From contig NZ_JANQBK010000015.1 of NCBI RefSeq assembly GCF_025370105.1, forward strand, positions 1 through 64,000: a DNA stretch of 64,000 nucleotides, given 5' to 3'. The translations under genes were made by a program, and so were the position numbers. The stretch comes from Sphingomonas hylomeconis. Its GTDB lineage: Bacteria; Pseudomonadota; Alphaproteobacteria; Sphingomonadales; Sphingomonadaceae. This document shows positions 45,432 through 55,463 of the stretch, in pieces. The notes below the pieces were generated by a model. It was not told the DNA's origin. It saw nothing but the letters and a program-made list of their open reading frames with translations, and did no database searches. Position 1 is the stretch's first letter, and the number at the start of each line of letters is the position of its first letter.

Positions 45432-45603
45432 TTCGCGCTATTTTGCTGCCGGATCGGGGCCTGCGGATGCAACCAAGGCGGTCAGGACCCGCCGTCCCGA
45501 CGATGCCGCAAAAGCGGGCACATGGCGCGCCGTGCCCCGCCGTTGGGCAATCTGCGCATGGCGTTTGCCGCTGCCGCCCCTGCAATCGGCCCCCTCGCGC
45601 GAC

Positions 45604-45619
45604 TGGCACGGTTGTTGTA
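45604..45619 (+). promoter_or_regulatory. Sigma-54-type promoter for glnB
   Basis: TGGCACG-GTTG-TTGTA agrees with the -24/-12 consensus TGGCACG-N4-TTGCA except for one base at the -12 element. It lies 50 bp upstream of the glnB start and is followed by a 12-bp palindrome CACGGCGCCGTG (45621-45632). Nitrogen-regulated glnB-glnA operons in alphaproteobacteria commonly use such promoters. The gap 45311-45668 otherwise holds no gene. Confidence 0.5.
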
Positions 45620-45620
45620 A

Positions 45621-46007
<387 letters not shown>

Positions 46008-46020
46008 ATCTGCCATTTGA

Positions 46021-46050
46021 CGCGACGCAGCATTTGGTGAAAGCGTCGCG
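46021..46050. repeat. Hairpin between glnB and glnA
   Basis: CGCGACGC (46021-46028) and GCGTCGCG (46043-46050) form an 8-bp stem with a 14-nt loop just after glnB. There is no U-run, so partial attenuation or mRNA processing is more likely than full termination. Confidence 0.55.
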
Positions 46051-46115
46051 CCGCGCGGCAACAATATTCCCGATTCTGTCGGGCGAACGATCGAACACGA
46101 AAGGGCATGGGGTTT

Positions 46116-47528
46116 ATGGCTAATACGGCAAAAGACGTCCTGAAGATGATCAAGGACGAAGAGATCGAGTGGATCGATCTGCGGTTCACCGACCCCAAGG
46201 GCAAATGGCAGCATCTGACCATGGTCGCCGGCGTGGTCGGCGAAGACGAGCTGGACGACGGCTTCATGTTCGACGGCTCCTCGATCGAGGGCTGGAAGGC
46301 GATCAACGAATCCGACATGATCCTGAAGCCGGATCTCGATGCGATCTGGACCGATCCGTTCTCCGCCACGCCGATGCTGATCCTGGTCTGCGACATCGTC
46401 GAGCCATCGACCGGCGAGCTCTACGCGCGCGACCCGCGCTCGACCGCGAAGCGCTCGGAAGCCTATCTCAAGACCACCGGCATCGGCGACACGATCTATA
46501 TCGGGCCGGAAGCCGAATTCTTCATGTTCGACAACGTGCAGTTCGAGACGAGCTACGCCACGTCCTACTACAAGATCGACGATATCGAGCTGCCGACCAA
46601 CACCGGCACGTCGTACGAGAGCGGCAATCTGGGCCATCGCCCGCGCGCCAAGGGCGGCTATTTCCCGTGCGCACCGGTCGATTCTGCGGTCGACATCCGC
46701 GGCGAGATGGTCTCGACCATGCTCGAAATGGGCCTGCCGTGCGACAAGCACCACCACGAGGTCGCCGCCGGCCAGCACGAGCTCGGCCTGACCTATGGCA
46801 CGCTGACCACCACTGCCGATCGCATGCAGATCTACAAGTATGTCTGCCACAATGTCGCGCAGGCCTACGGCAAGACGGTCACGTTCATGCCCAAGCCGAT
46901 CAAGGAAGATAACGGCAGCGGCATGCACACGCATCTGTCGATCTGGGACGGCGGCACGCCGTTGTTCGCCGGCAACGGCTATGCCGGCCTCAGCGACACC
47001 TGCCTGTATTTCATCGGCGGAATCATCAAGCACGCCAAGGCGCTGAACGCCTTCACCAACCCGTCGACCAACAGCTACAAGCGGCTGGTCCCGGGCTATG
47101 AGGCACCGGTGCTGCTCGCTTACTCGGCGCGCAACCGCTCCGCCTCGTGCCGCATCCCCTACGGCACCGGCGCCAAGGCGAAGCGCGTCGAAGTGCGCTT
47201 CCCTGATGCGATGGCCAATCCGTATCTCTGCTATGCCGCGCTGCTGATGGCCGGCCTGGACGGGATCCAGAACAAGATCCATCCCGGCGAAGCGATGGAC
47301 AAGAACCTGTACGATCTGCCGCCGGAGGAACTGGCCGAAGTGCCGACGGTCTGCGCGAGCTTGCGCGAAGCGCTGGAGAACCTGGCGTCGGACCACGCCT
47401 TCCTGCTCAAGGGCGACGTGTTCACCGCCGACCAGATCGAAAGCTATATCGAGCTGAAGATGGAAGATGTGGCGCGCTGGGAAATGACCCCGAGCCCGGT
47501 CGAGTTCGATATGTATTACAGCTACTAA
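46116..47528 (+). CDS. glnA: Glutamine synthetase type I
   Basis: The 470-aa product is GSI, which makes glutamine from glutamate, ammonia and ATP. Signature [14 protein letters not shown], the ATP-binding [17 protein letters not shown], and the adenylylation site near Y399 in [12 protein letters not shown] identify the adenylylated GSI-beta form. ATG 46116 ([13 protein letters not shown]) fits the family; an ATG at 46107 is less likely. Transcription probably comes from the sigma-54-like promoter before glnB, with a possible extra start in the intergenic gap. Confidence 0.96.
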   Translation: MANTAKDVLKMIKDEEIEWIDLRFTDPKGKWQHLTMVAGVVGEDELDDGFMFDGSSIEGWKAINESDMILKPDLDAIWTDPFSATPMLILVCDIVEPSTGELYARDPRSTAKRSEAYLKTTGIGDTIYIGPEAEFFMFDNVQFETSYATSYYKIDDIELPTNTGTSYESGNLGHRPRAKGGYFPCAPVDSAVDIRGEMVSTMLEMGLPCDKHHHEVAAGQHELGLTYGTLTTTADRMQIYKYVCHNVAQAYGKTVTFMPKPIKEDNGSGMHTHLSIWDGGTPLFAGNGYAGLSDTCLYFIGGIIKHAKALNAFTNPSTNSYKRLVPGYEAPVLLAYSARNRSASCRIPYGTGAKAKRVEVRFPDAMANPYLCYAALLMAGLDGIQNKIHPGEAMDKNLYDLPPEELAEVPTVCASLREALENLASDHAFLLKGDVFTADQIESYIELKMEDVARWEMTPSPVEFDMYYSY

Positions 47529-47560
47529 GCCCGGCTCAGCCGCGGTGTGACTGACGACAG

Positions 47561-47590
47561 GGGCGTCCGGAGCGATCCGGGCGCCCTTTT
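47561..47590 (+). terminator. Rho-independent terminator after glnA
   Basis: Stem GGGCGTCCGG / CCGGGCGCCC (one G-T wobble) with a 6-nt loop is followed by TTTT, 33 bp after the glnA stop. Confidence 0.85.
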
Positions 47591-47693
47591 CGTGCGCCCC
47601 CGTCCAGACTAGCAAGACGCGCGCACTCCCCCTATGCCGGCCTCGATCGACGGCCGCCACCAGCGCGACCGCATTCACGCCAGCAGGAGCAGG

Positions 47694-48827
47694 ATGACCA
47701 TGAGCGACACCATACCGACCACGGCCAAGCAGCTTTTCTCGACCGTCACCGAGGACGGCCGCCTCGAACTCGCGATGCGCACCGTGCCGGTGGCCGAGCC
47801 GGGCGACGATGAAGTGCTGATCCGCGTCGATGCCGCCCCGATCAACCCGTCCGATCTGGGCGTGATGCTGACGGTGGCCGACAGCAACGCGTTCGAAGCG
47901 GGCGAGAACAGCGCCTCGGCGGCGATCCCCGAAGCGATGCTGCGCCACGTCGCGTCGCGGAAGGGCGTCTCGATCCCGATCGGCAACGAAGGAGCCGGCC
48001 TCGTCGTCAAGGCCGGCAGCGCGCCCGCCGCCCAGGCCCTGCTCGGCAAGACCGTCGCGCTCGCCGGCGGCGGCATGTACGCCACCTATCGCACCGCCAA
48101 GGCCAGTGCCTGCATGGTCGTGCCCGAAGGCACCTCGGCGGAAGAAGGCGCCTCCTCGTTCGTCAATCCGCTGACCGCGCTGGCGATGGTCGGCACGATG
48201 CGGCTCGATGGCTTCAAGGCGCTGATCCACACCGCCGCCGCCTCCAATCTCGGGCAGATGCTGGTCAAATTGTGCCTCGCCGAGGGCATCGATCTGATCA
48301 ACATCGTGCGCAGCCAGGAGCAGGTCGATCTGTTGAAGGGGCTCGGCGCGAAATATGTCGTCGATTCCTCGCAGCCGGATTTCATGAAGTCGCTGACCGA
48401 GGCGATCGGCGAGACGCAGGCCTTTCTCGCGTTCGACGCGATCGGCGGCGGGCGCCTCGCCGGGCAGATCCTCACCGCGATGGAAGCCGCAGCGCTCAAG
48501 ACGCAGAAGGCCAACGGCCCCTATGGCTCGACGCAGCACAAGCAGGTCTATCTCTATGGCGGGCTCAACACCGCGCCGACCGAGCTCAGCCGTGGCTTCG
48601 GCATGTCGTGGAGCATCGGCGGCTTCCTGCTGACCTATTTCCTGCAGCGCGTCGGCCAGGAGGAAACCGCCAAGTTGCGGGCCAAGGTCGGCGCCGAACT
48701 CAAGACCACGTTCGCCAGCGCCTATACCAGCCGCATCACGCTGGAACAGGCGATCGAACCGGCGATGATCGCCGCGTACAACCGGCGCGCGACCGGCGCC
48801 AAATATCTCATCATGCCACAGGCGTGA
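47694..48827 (+). CDS. Zinc-type alcohol dehydrogenase-like (MDR) oxidoreductase
   Basis: The 377-aa protein belongs to the medium-chain dehydrogenase/reductase family. It has the N-terminal GroES-like part (EVLIRVDAAPINPSDLGV) and a Rossmann part (LIHTAAASNLGQMLVKLCLAEG). It lacks the catalytic-zinc cysteine and the structural-zinc cysteine lobe, so it resembles quinone-oxidoreductase or enoyl-reductase branches. ATG 47694 follows AGGAGC; ATG 47700 is an alternative. No operon partner is evident. Confidence 0.82.
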   Translation: MTMSDTIPTTAKQLFSTVTEDGRLELAMRTVPVAEPGDDEVLIRVDAAPINPSDLGVMLTVADSNAFEAGENSASAAIPEAMLRHVASRKGVSIPIGNEGAGLVVKAGSAPAAQALLGKTVALAGGGMYATYRTAKASACMVVPEGTSAEEGASSFVNPLTALAMVGTMRLDGFKALIHTAAASNLGQMLVKLCLAEGIDLINIVRSQEQVDLLKGLGAKYVVDSSQPDFMKSLTEAIGETQAFLAFDAIGGGRLAGQILTAMEAAALKTQKANGPYGSTQHKQVYLYGGLNTAPTELSRGFGMSWSIGGFLLTYFLQRVGQEETAKLRAKVGAELKTTFASAYTSRITLEQAIEPAMIAAYNRRATGAKYLIMPQA

Positions 48828-48840
48828 TCCGGGCGCCGAG

Positions 48841-48876
48841 CCACCGTCATCCCGGATCACGCCGGAATGACGGTGG
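48841..48876. repeat. Palindromic intergenic repeat
   Basis: Arms CCACCGTCATCCCGG and CCGGAATGACGGTGG pair with one mismatch across a 6-nt ATCACG loop, directly after the MDR gene. The core CCGTCATCCCGGA recurs at about 55268, so it belongs to a dispersed repeat, and it may also serve as a terminator. Confidence 0.8.
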
Positions 48877-49005
48877 GTCGGCACCGCCGTGCGCACGCTT
48901 CCGTGCGCACGCCCTGCTGCGTTTGGCAGGGCACAAAGCGCCACGATACGCGCGCATGACGGCCAGAGCATTTGCGCGAACGCCTGCGCCATCTATGAGG
49001 GCGGC

Positions 49006-50226
49006 ATGACCATTTCCCCGCTTGCTTCGCCCTTCCCCACGCTGCCGGCGATTCCCGGCGTCACGCCGCGCGTTGCCCGGGCGCAGTACAAGAACTGGGA
49101 TCGCTGCGACCTGACCTTCGTCACGTTCGATGCGGGCACCAGCGCCGCCGGCGTGCTGACGCAGAGCAAATGCCCGTCGCCCGAAGTCGAATGGTGTCGC
49201 AAGGCGCTGGTGCTCGGCAATGCCCGGGCGCTGGTGGTCAATGCCGGCAATTCCAACGCCTTCACCGGCGCGCGCGGCCGCGCCGCGGTCGAGGCGATTG
49301 CCGCCCGCACGGCGCAGGCGCTCGGCTGCCAGCCCTCCGACATCTACGTCGCCTCGACCGGCGTGATCGGCGTGCCACTGCCGATCGACAAGGCGGAGGC
49401 AGGGCTGGATGCCGCGTTCGTCGCAGACGTGTGCAGCTGGCAGGACGCGACTAATACGATCGGAACCACCGACACCTTCCCCAAGGCCGCCACCACTTCC
49501 GCGATTGTGGACGGCAAGACGGTTAATTTGGTCGGCATCATCAAGGGGTCGGGCATGATCGCGCCGGACATGGCGACAATGCTCGGCTTTATCTTCACCG
49601 ACGCCGCAGTGTCCGGCGAATTTCTGCAAGGCTGCCTCGCCGCTGCCAATACCAAGACCTTCTCGTGCATCACGGTCGACAGCGACACTTCGACCAGCGA
49701 CACCGTGCTCGCCTTCGCCACCGGCAAGGCAGGCAACGCCCCGCTCACGTCGTCGGACGATGACGGTGCCGACGCGTTCGCCGCGGCGCTGGCCGATCTA
49801 TGCCGCCAGCTCGCGCATCTCGTCGTGCGCGACGGCGAAGGCGCGACCAAGTTCATCCGCATCGATGTCGAGGGCGCCGACAGCGACCGCAGCGCGCACC
49901 GCATCGCCATGTCGATCGCCGATTCGCCGCTGGTGAAGACCGCGATCGCCGGCGAGGACGCCAATTGGGGCCGCGTCGTCATGGCGGTCGGCAAGGCCGG
50001 CGAACCCGCCGAGCGCGACAAGCTGGCGATCCGCTTCGGCACCACGCAGGTGGCCGAAGCCGGGCTCGCGGTCGAAGGCTATGACGAGGCCCCGGTCGCC
50101 GCGCATCTCAAGGGCAGCGACGTCGAGATCGGCGTGGACCTCGGGCTCGGCGAAGGCCGGGCGACGGTGTGGACCTGCGACCTGACGCACGGCTACATCT
50201 CGATCAACGCCGATTACCGGTCGTAA
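49006..50226 (+). CDS. argJ: Bifunctional ornithine acetyltransferase / N-acetylglutamate synthase
   Basis: The 406-aa proenzyme transfers acetyl from N-acetylornithine to glutamate in arginine biosynthesis. The self-cleavage site is A190-T191 in KGSGMIAPDMATMLGFIFTD, with T191 becoming the nucleophile of the beta chain. The segments VVNAGNSNAFTG and ASTGVIGVPLPIDK are conserved. ATG 49006 is preceded by GAGGGC. Length is normal. Confidence 0.95.
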   Translation: MTISPLASPFPTLPAIPGVTPRVARAQYKNWDRCDLTFVTFDAGTSAAGVLTQSKCPSPEVEWCRKALVLGNARALVVNAGNSNAFTGARGRAAVEAIAARTAQALGCQPSDIYVASTGVIGVPLPIDKAEAGLDAAFVADVCSWQDATNTIGTTDTFPKAATTSAIVDGKTVNLVGIIKGSGMIAPDMATMLGFIFTDAAVSGEFLQGCLAAANTKTFSCITVDSDTSTSDTVLAFATGKAGNAPLTSSDDDGADAFAAALADLCRQLAHLVVRDGEGATKFIRIDVEGADSDRSAHRIAMSIADSPLVKTAIAGEDANWGRVVMAVGKAGEPAERDKLAIRFGTTQVAEAGLAVEGYDEAPVAAHLKGSDVEIGVDLGLGEGRATVWTCDLTHGYISINADYRS

Positions 50227-50327
50227 GGATCACGGCGCGCGCCGCGCGACGTGACATCTTCCGTCGCGACTGATCTTCGGCGTTCGGCGGGTACGTGCTT
50301 GAAGGAAAATAACAACAGGAGAGCCAG

Positions 50328-51230
50328 ATGCCCGACCTCATCCTCCACCATTACGACCGCTCGCCGTACAGCGAACTGCTCCGCCTCGCGCTCGGCATCA
50401 AGGGCGCCCGCTGGCGTTCGGTGATCATTCCGAGCATCGCGCCCAAGCCCGATCTCACCCCGCTCACCGGCGGCTATCGCAAGACGCCCGTGTTCCAGAT
50501 CGGGGCCGACATCTATTGCGACACCGCGATCGTGATCGAGGCGATCGAGGCGCAGCCTGGCCCGACCCTTTTCCCCGGCCCGCTCGGCCGGCTCGGCGCC
50601 TTGATCGCGCAGCAGGCCGGCGGCGCGACGTTCAGCCACGCCGTCAGCTCGGCAATGGCGCCGTTCATCGATCGCATCCCGGACGACTTCATCGCTGACC
50701 GCAAGAAGCTGTTCGGCTTCGATCGCGATCGTATCAAGCAGGCCGCGCCGCACCTCATCGCGCAGTTCACTGCCTGGCTCGCGCGGCTCGAGGATGCGCT
50801 GGCCGATGGCCGCGCGTTCCTGGGCGGCGACGCGCCTGGCTATGCCGATTGCGCCGCCGGCATGAACGTGTGGTTCCAGGGCAATTTCGGGCTGAAGGAC
50901 GCGCGCCTCGCGCCCTTCCCGCAGGTCGCCGCCTGGATCGCGCGGGTCGAGGCGATCGGCCACGGCACGCCAATCGACACCACGGCGGAGGAAGCGCTGG
51001 ATATCGCCCGCACTGCCGAGCCGGCAGTGACCGAACAGGTCGATGCCGATAGCGGCTTCACCGCCGGGCAGGCGGTGACCGTCCGCACCGAGGATCCCGG
51101 CGCCGATCCGGTCGCCGGCACGCTTGCCCGTCTCACGCCGCGCGACCTGGTCTTGCTACGCGAAGATCCTCGCGTGGGCCGGGTCGCGGTGCACTTCCCG
51201 CGGCTCGGCCAGATTGTGCGTCCCGCCTGA
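50328..51230 (+). CDS. Glutathione S-transferase family protein
   Basis: The 300-aa protein has an N-terminal thioredoxin-like GST domain (LILHHYDRSPYSELLRLALG, TGGYRKTPVFQIGADIYCDTAIVIEAIE) and an alpha-helical C-terminal domain (about 90-230). A tail of about 60 residues is longer than usual. The YDRSPYSE segment lies where the thiol-contacting residue is expected. ATG 50328 follows CAGGAGAG. Activity on a specific electrophile is unknown. Confidence 0.82.
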   Translation: MPDLILHHYDRSPYSELLRLALGIKGARWRSVIIPSIAPKPDLTPLTGGYRKTPVFQIGADIYCDTAIVIEAIEAQPGPTLFPGPLGRLGALIAQQAGGATFSHAVSSAMAPFIDRIPDDFIADRKKLFGFDRDRIKQAAPHLIAQFTAWLARLEDALADGRAFLGGDAPGYADCAAGMNVWFQGNFGLKDARLAPFPQVAAWIARVEAIGHGTPIDTTAEEALDIARTAEPAVTEQVDADSGFTAGQAVTVRTEDPGADPVAGTLARLTPRDLVLLREDPRVGRVAVHFPRLGQIVRPA

Positions 51231-51239
51231 TGCTAACTA

Positions 51240-51317
51240 GTGCTCCTGCGAACGCAGGAGCCCAGAGCCGCATACGCCGCCGCCGATAACCCTGGGCTCC
51301 TGCGTTCGCAGGAGCAC
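51240..51317. repeat. Bipartite REP-like palindrome, copy 3 (perfect)
   Basis: Arms at 51240-51265 and 51292-51317 (26 nt each) are perfect inverted repeats. Each arm is a small hairpin of CTCCTGCG-type sequence next to CCCAG/CTGGG. It separates the convergent GST and trxA genes. Confidence 0.92.
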
Positions 51318-51322
51318 GAATG

Positions 51323-51351
51323 AAAAAGGCCGCGCGATCGCTCGCACGGCC
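51323..51351 (-). terminator. Rho-independent terminator of trxA
   Basis: On the minus strand GGCCGTGCGA-loop-TCGCGCGGCC (one mismatch) is followed by TTTTT (51323-51327). It lies 22 bp after the trxA stop. Confidence 0.85.
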
Positions 51352-51373
51352 CTTCTCGAACGCTCGGGAAAGC

Positions 51374-51697
51374 TTATGCCAGCTCGCCCTCGAGCCATGC
51401 CTTCAGCCGGCCCTTGGGCTCCGCGCCGACCTTGGTCGCGGCCGGCACGCCGCCCTTGAACAGGATCATCGTCGGGATGCCGCGTACGCCGTAGCGGCCC
51501 GGGGCATCGGGGTTCTCGTCGATATTGAGCTTGGCGATCGTCACCTGCTCGCCGAGTTCCTCCGAAATCTCTTCCAGGCTCGGCCCGATCATCTTGCACG
51601 GGCCGCACCATTCCGCCCAGAAATCGACCAGCACCGGGCCATCGGCCTTGAGCACGTCGTTGTCCCAGCTGCCGTCGGTGATCTTCTTGGTCGCCAT
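51374..51697 (-). CDS. trxA: Thioredoxin
   Basis: The 107-aa protein is a thioredoxin with active site WCGPC (C31 and C34) and cis-Pro region [12 protein letters not shown]. It reduces disulfides of cytosolic enzymes with electrons from thioredoxin reductase. AAGGAG precedes ATG 51697. It ends the addA-side of the conserved block. Confidence 0.97.
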   Translation of the reverse strand: MATKKITDGSWDNDVLKADGPVLVDFWAEWCGPCKMIGPSLEEISEELGEQVTIAKLNIDENPDAPGRYGVRGIPTMILFKGGVPAATKVGAEPKGRLKAWLEGELA

Positions 51698-51776
51698 GTC
51701 GAATTCTCCTTCGTTGACCGCTATCTAGGGATGCGGGCGTTGCTCCTCAAGCGCATGAGCGCAAGCTTTGCTCCCG

Positions 51777-54700
51777 TCAGGCGAAGCCCGGCTTGTGCGC
51801 ATCGAGCAGATCACCCGGCAGATCGAACAGCACCGGCCCCGATGTATAGAGCAACGCCGCCTCGATCGCGCGACCGGGGAAGATCACGCCGAGCGCCTGC
51901 ACGTACGCCGCCATCTGCCGCAGGTGGTAGGGCGGCAGCTCGACGAGCGACGCCGGCGCATGCCGCCCGGTCTTGAAATCGACCAGCCGGACCATGTCGT
52001 CGGTGACCAGCAGGCGATCGACCGTCCCCGACACGACCACACCGTCGCCGACCACCGCCGCGATCGGCGCTTCAGCCAGCGCATCCGCGCCGAACAGCGC
52101 GGCATGCGCCGGATCGTTCAGCACCGCGAGCACCGTCGCCACGATCTCAGCGCGCAGCGTGGCGTCCGCGACGCCGCCTGCCCCGGCCAGCCAGCGTTCA
52201 CCCGCCGCCGCGCGCGCCTCGGGCGCCACCGCCGGCAAGCGTTCGAACAAGGCATGGATCAGCCGTCCGCGCTCTGCCGCCAGCCGCATCGCCGGCGAGG
52301 GCGGAGGATCCGACACTTCGTCTTCGCCGAGCGACGACGGCGCCAGCGGCCGCGGTGGCTTGGCCTCGATCGGCGCGGGGGCATGCGCCCAGTCCGGCAC
52401 TGCGCCCGGCCCCGGCTCGGGCGCGCCCGACGCCGGCCGCAGCGGCACCGCCTTTTGCGGCTCGCGCCCGCCGAACGTCCGCGCCTGTTCCGCGGGCGTC
52501 ACGCCCAGCGCCCCGAACGCGCGATCCGCCGCCGAATACCAGCTCTGCTCCGGTGGCACGCCCTTGGCCATCGGCCCGAGCGCGCCGGCCACCACCAGCC
52601 GTTCCTCCGCGCGCGTCGCCGCGACGTAGAACAAGCGCCAATGCTCCTCCAGCTCGCGCGCCGACGCGGTCTCGATCACGTCGACCAACGGCCCGCCGAC
52701 TTCTTCCCTGCGCGGCCGGAAGATCGGGATCGGTGCGCCGCCCTCGGGCGTCCATTTCAGCACGCGCGAAGGCGTGCGCGTCGGATCGGCGGTGGCGTCG
52801 GCCAGGATCACCAGCGGCGCCTGCAGCCCCTTCGCGCCATGCGCGGTCATTACCCGTACCGCATCCAGCGGCGCGGACGGATCGCGCACGATCTCGACGT
52901 CGCCGCGATCGAACCAGTCGAGGAAGCGCTGCAGCGACGGCGTCGACTGCGTCTCGAAATCCAGCGCCGCGTTGAGCAATTCCTCGATCGGATCGCGTGC
53001 CTCCTGCCCCAGCCGGCGCAGCATTTTGCGGCGGCCGTTCAATGGTCCGGTGAGCAATTCCTCCAGAAAGCGATACGGCGTGGCGATATCGGCCCGCGCC
53101 AGCATCGCCCGCAACGGTGCCAGCCGTTCGGGCGGCTGCGTCTTGCCGAGATGCGCCCACAGGCTGCCCGACCCGCGCGGCGCCGCCAGCATCAGCTCGT
53201 CCTGCGTCCAGCCGATCAGCGGCGAGACGAGCAGCGACGCGAGCGACAGGTCGTCGCCCGGCTGCAGCACGAAGCGGATCGCGGCGAGCAGATCCTGCAC
53301 GCTGAGCGGCGCGTTGAGCTTGAGGCGATCCACGCCCGCCACCGGCACGCCCTCGGCATAAAGCCGCGCAACGATCAGCGAGGCCAGCTCGCCGCGTCGC
53401 TTGACCAGGATCATCACATCCTCCGGCCGCAGCGCCCGCCCCTTGCTCTCCAGCATCAGCGGCGTCGGGCCATACAGCCAGTCGCGGATCTGCCGCGCGA
53501 TCTGCCGCGCCAGCGCACGCGTCGCATCGGGCACCCAGCCCTCGGCGTCCTCGTCCGATCCGCCCGTCACCACCGGTGGCCACAGCTCGACCGCGCCGGG
53601 GCCCGGCACTTCGCTGGCATGCACATCGACCGCTTGCGCCCCCATCGCCGGTGCGCCGATCGCGTCGATCGCGGCATCGACGAATTCGAGCACCGGGCGG
53701 GTCGAGCGGAACGACTGGGTCAGCGATAATTGCGCCATCGGCAGCCCGCGCTCCTCGGGTGCCGTATCGTCATCGCCCAGCGCCTCTTCCGCGCGGCGGC
53801 TGAAATAGAGCTCGGCCGCCTCGAAGTTGCGCGGATCGGTGCCCTGGAAGCCGAAGATCGCCTGCTTCTGGTCGCCGACCGTGAACAGCGTGCGAGTCTT
53901 CGGCGCATGCACGCCCTGCCCGGCAAAAAACTCGTCGGAGAGGGCGCGGACGATGCGCCACTGATGCGCATTGGTATCCTGCGCCTCGTCGATCAGCACG
54001 TGCTCGGTCACCTGATCGAGCTTGTAGCGGATCCACTCGCCCATGCCCGGCTGGTCAAACAGATCGACCGTCGCGCGGATCAGATCATCGAAATCGACCG
54101 CGCCGACACGTCTTTTGGCCATGGCGTAATCCGCGGCATAGACCCGCCCGACGCTGAGCGCATCGGCGAGCAGATCGGCATAGGCCGCGCGCGTGCGCAT
54201 CGACAGCAGTTCGGAACAGGTGCTGTGCAGCCCGCCGGCCAGCTCGGCATAATCCGGATCCTGCGGCGCCTGTCCCTTGCCAAACGAGCGCACGTCGCCA
54301 TCGGCCTTGGCCCAGATACGGTGCAGTTCGTGCAGCGTCGCCGCACGGTCTTCAGGGCTACGCTCGAGCCAGGCTGAGACGAGTGCGGCGCGCTCCTTGC
54401 CGCTTTTGGTCGCCCAGGTCGCATTGTGCCCGCCGACCGCATCGAGCGATTCGTGATCGAACACGTCGTCGTGGCAGGCGCTGCCGATCTCCGCCTCGAT
54501 ATCGCCGACCGGCAGGTCCATCGCCTGGCGCAGATACGGGCCGATCTCGCTCGGCAGATTGGCCATCGCCTCGGGCGCGCGGGCGCAGGCCCGCAGGAAA
54601 TTCTCCGCCTCGCCCTCGCCCAGCCTCAGACTGAGCAGGCCGACGATCTCGATCGCGCGCGCCGGGGCGGCGACCAACATCTCGGCCAGCGCCTCGCGTG

Positions 54701-55184
54701 CCAGCAGCGATTCCTCGCGTGCCTCGAGCGGGCGGAAGCCGGGCACCAGCCCCGCCTCAATCGGGAATGCCGCAAGCAGCCCCTGGCAGAAACCGTGGAT
54801 CGTCTGGATGCGGATCCCCCCTCCCGGCGCATCGAGCACCTTGGCGAACAGGGTGCGCGCATAGGCGACCTGATCGGGGTTGAGATGATCCTCGCCGAGC
54901 GCGAACAGATCCTTTTTCAGCTCCGGCTCGGGCATCCGCACCCAGGCCGCCAGCCGTTCGCTGATCCGCCCCGCCATCTCCGCCGCGCCGGCCTTGGTGA
55001 AGGTCAGGCACAGGATCGCGCCGGGTTCGGTGCCGCGCAGCAGCAGCCGGAACACGCGCGCGGCGAGGACCTGCGTCTTGCCCGTGCCGGCCGAGGCGGA
55101 GAGCCAGACATGGCGGTCCGGCGCGCTGGCCCGGGCCTGATTGTCCTTGAGGATCGGCAGGCCGCCTTTGTGCTGGCCGGACAT
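51777..55184 (-). CDS. addA: Double-strand-break repair helicase-nuclease AddA
   Basis: The 1135-aa protein is the UvrD/RecB-type helicase subunit of alphaproteobacterial AddAB. It has Walker A ASAGTGKT (residues 30-37), the helicase motifs LIDEAQDTNAHQW and TVGDQKQAIFGFQG, a motif VI-like YVAATRAEERLVV, and a C-terminal PD-(D/E)xK nuclease with RLVDFKTGRH. It resects DNA ends with AddB. I take ATG 55184 (MSGQHKGGLPILKD); no Shine-Dalgarno is obvious, so the start is less certain. Confidence 0.92.
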   Translation of the reverse strand: MSGQHKGGLPILKDNQARASAPDRHVWLSASAGTGKTQVLAARVFRLLLRGTEPGAILCLTFTKAGAAEMAGRISERLAAWVRMPEPELKKDLFALGEDHLNPDQVAYARTLFAKVLDAPGGGIRIQTIHGFCQGLLAAFPIEAGLVPGFRPLEAREESLLAREALAEMLVAAPARAIEIVGLLSLRLGEGEAENFLRACARAPEAMANLPSEIGPYLRQAMDLPVGDIEAEIGSACHDDVFDHESLDAVGGHNATWATKSGKERAALVSAWLERSPEDRAATLHELHRIWAKADGDVRSFGKGQAPQDPDYAELAGGLHSTCSELLSMRTRAAYADLLADALSVGRVYAADYAMAKRRVGAVDFDDLIRATVDLFDQPGMGEWIRYKLDQVTEHVLIDEAQDTNAHQWRIVRALSDEFFAGQGVHAPKTRTLFTVGDQKQAIFGFQGTDPRNFEAAELYFSRRAEEALGDDDTAPEERGLPMAQLSLTQSFRSTRPVLEFVDAAIDAIGAPAMGAQAVDVHASEVPGPGAVELWPPVVTGGSDEDAEGWVPDATRALARQIARQIRDWLYGPTPLMLESKGRALRPEDVMILVKRRGELASLIVARLYAEGVPVAGVDRLKLNAPLSVQDLLAAIRFVLQPGDDLSLASLLVSPLIGWTQDELMLAAPRGSGSLWAHLGKTQPPERLAPLRAMLARADIATPYRFLEELLTGPLNGRRKMLRRLGQEARDPIEELLNAALDFETQSTPSLQRFLDWFDRGDVEIVRDPSAPLDAVRVMTAHGAKGLQAPLVILADATADPTRTPSRVLKWTPEGGAPIPIFRPRREEVGGPLVDVIETASARELEEHWRLFYVAATRAEERLVVAGALGPMAKGVPPEQSWYSAADRAFGALGVTPAEQARTFGGREPQKAVPLRPASGAPEPGPGAVPDWAHAPAPIEAKPPRPLAPSSLGEDEVSDPPPSPAMRLAAERGRLIHALFERLPAVAPEARAAAGERWLAGAGGVADATLRAEIVATVLAVLNDPAHAALFGADALAEAPIAAVVGDGVVVSGTVDRLLVTDDMVRLVDFKTGRHAPASLVELPPYHLRQMAAYVQALGVIFPGRAIEAALLYTSGPVLFDLPGDLLDAHKPGFA

Positions 55185-55210
55185 CAGGAGGCTTGCGTGG
55201 AAAGAAGGAG

Positions 55211-55460
55211 GGTTCGCGCGGAGGCGCGGAGGCGCGAAGGTGTTGCGTGCGGGGCAGTCGCCCGCCCCCACCCCGCCGTCATCCCGGACTTGAGCGGTCC
55301 CCGTCTCGGCCGAACGGTCAATCCCGTGTTCCCCTGCGAAAGCAGGGGCCCAGAGCCACAAGCGTTGCGCTCGGTACCCTGGGCTCCTGCGTGCGCAGGA
55401 GAACGGTGACTCACGCGCCCGACATGCCCACCTCCGCGCCTCCGCGCCGCCGCGCGAACC
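55211..55460. repeat. Inverted-repeat element between addB and addA, with REP copy 4
   Basis: Two 32-nt arms (55211-55242 and 55429-55460) are inverted repeats matching at 30 positions. They enclose 186 bp carrying a REP-like pair (55329-55353 and 55379-55404) and the CGTCATCCCGGA core at about 55268. The right arm ends 3 nt before the addB stop, so the whole unit lies between the two genes of a repair complex. Confidence 0.8.
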
Positions 55461-55463
55461 AAA

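Noticed and set aside
47694..48827. Zinc-dependent alcohol dehydrogenase
   Set aside because: Catalytic and structural zinc cysteines are absent; kept as a general MDR oxidoreductase.
48888..48920. Direct repeat CGTGCGCACGC x2 considered as a CRISPR or att-like start
   Set aside because: Only two copies with a 3-nt gap, no regular spacers and no cas genes; probably a repeat fragment.
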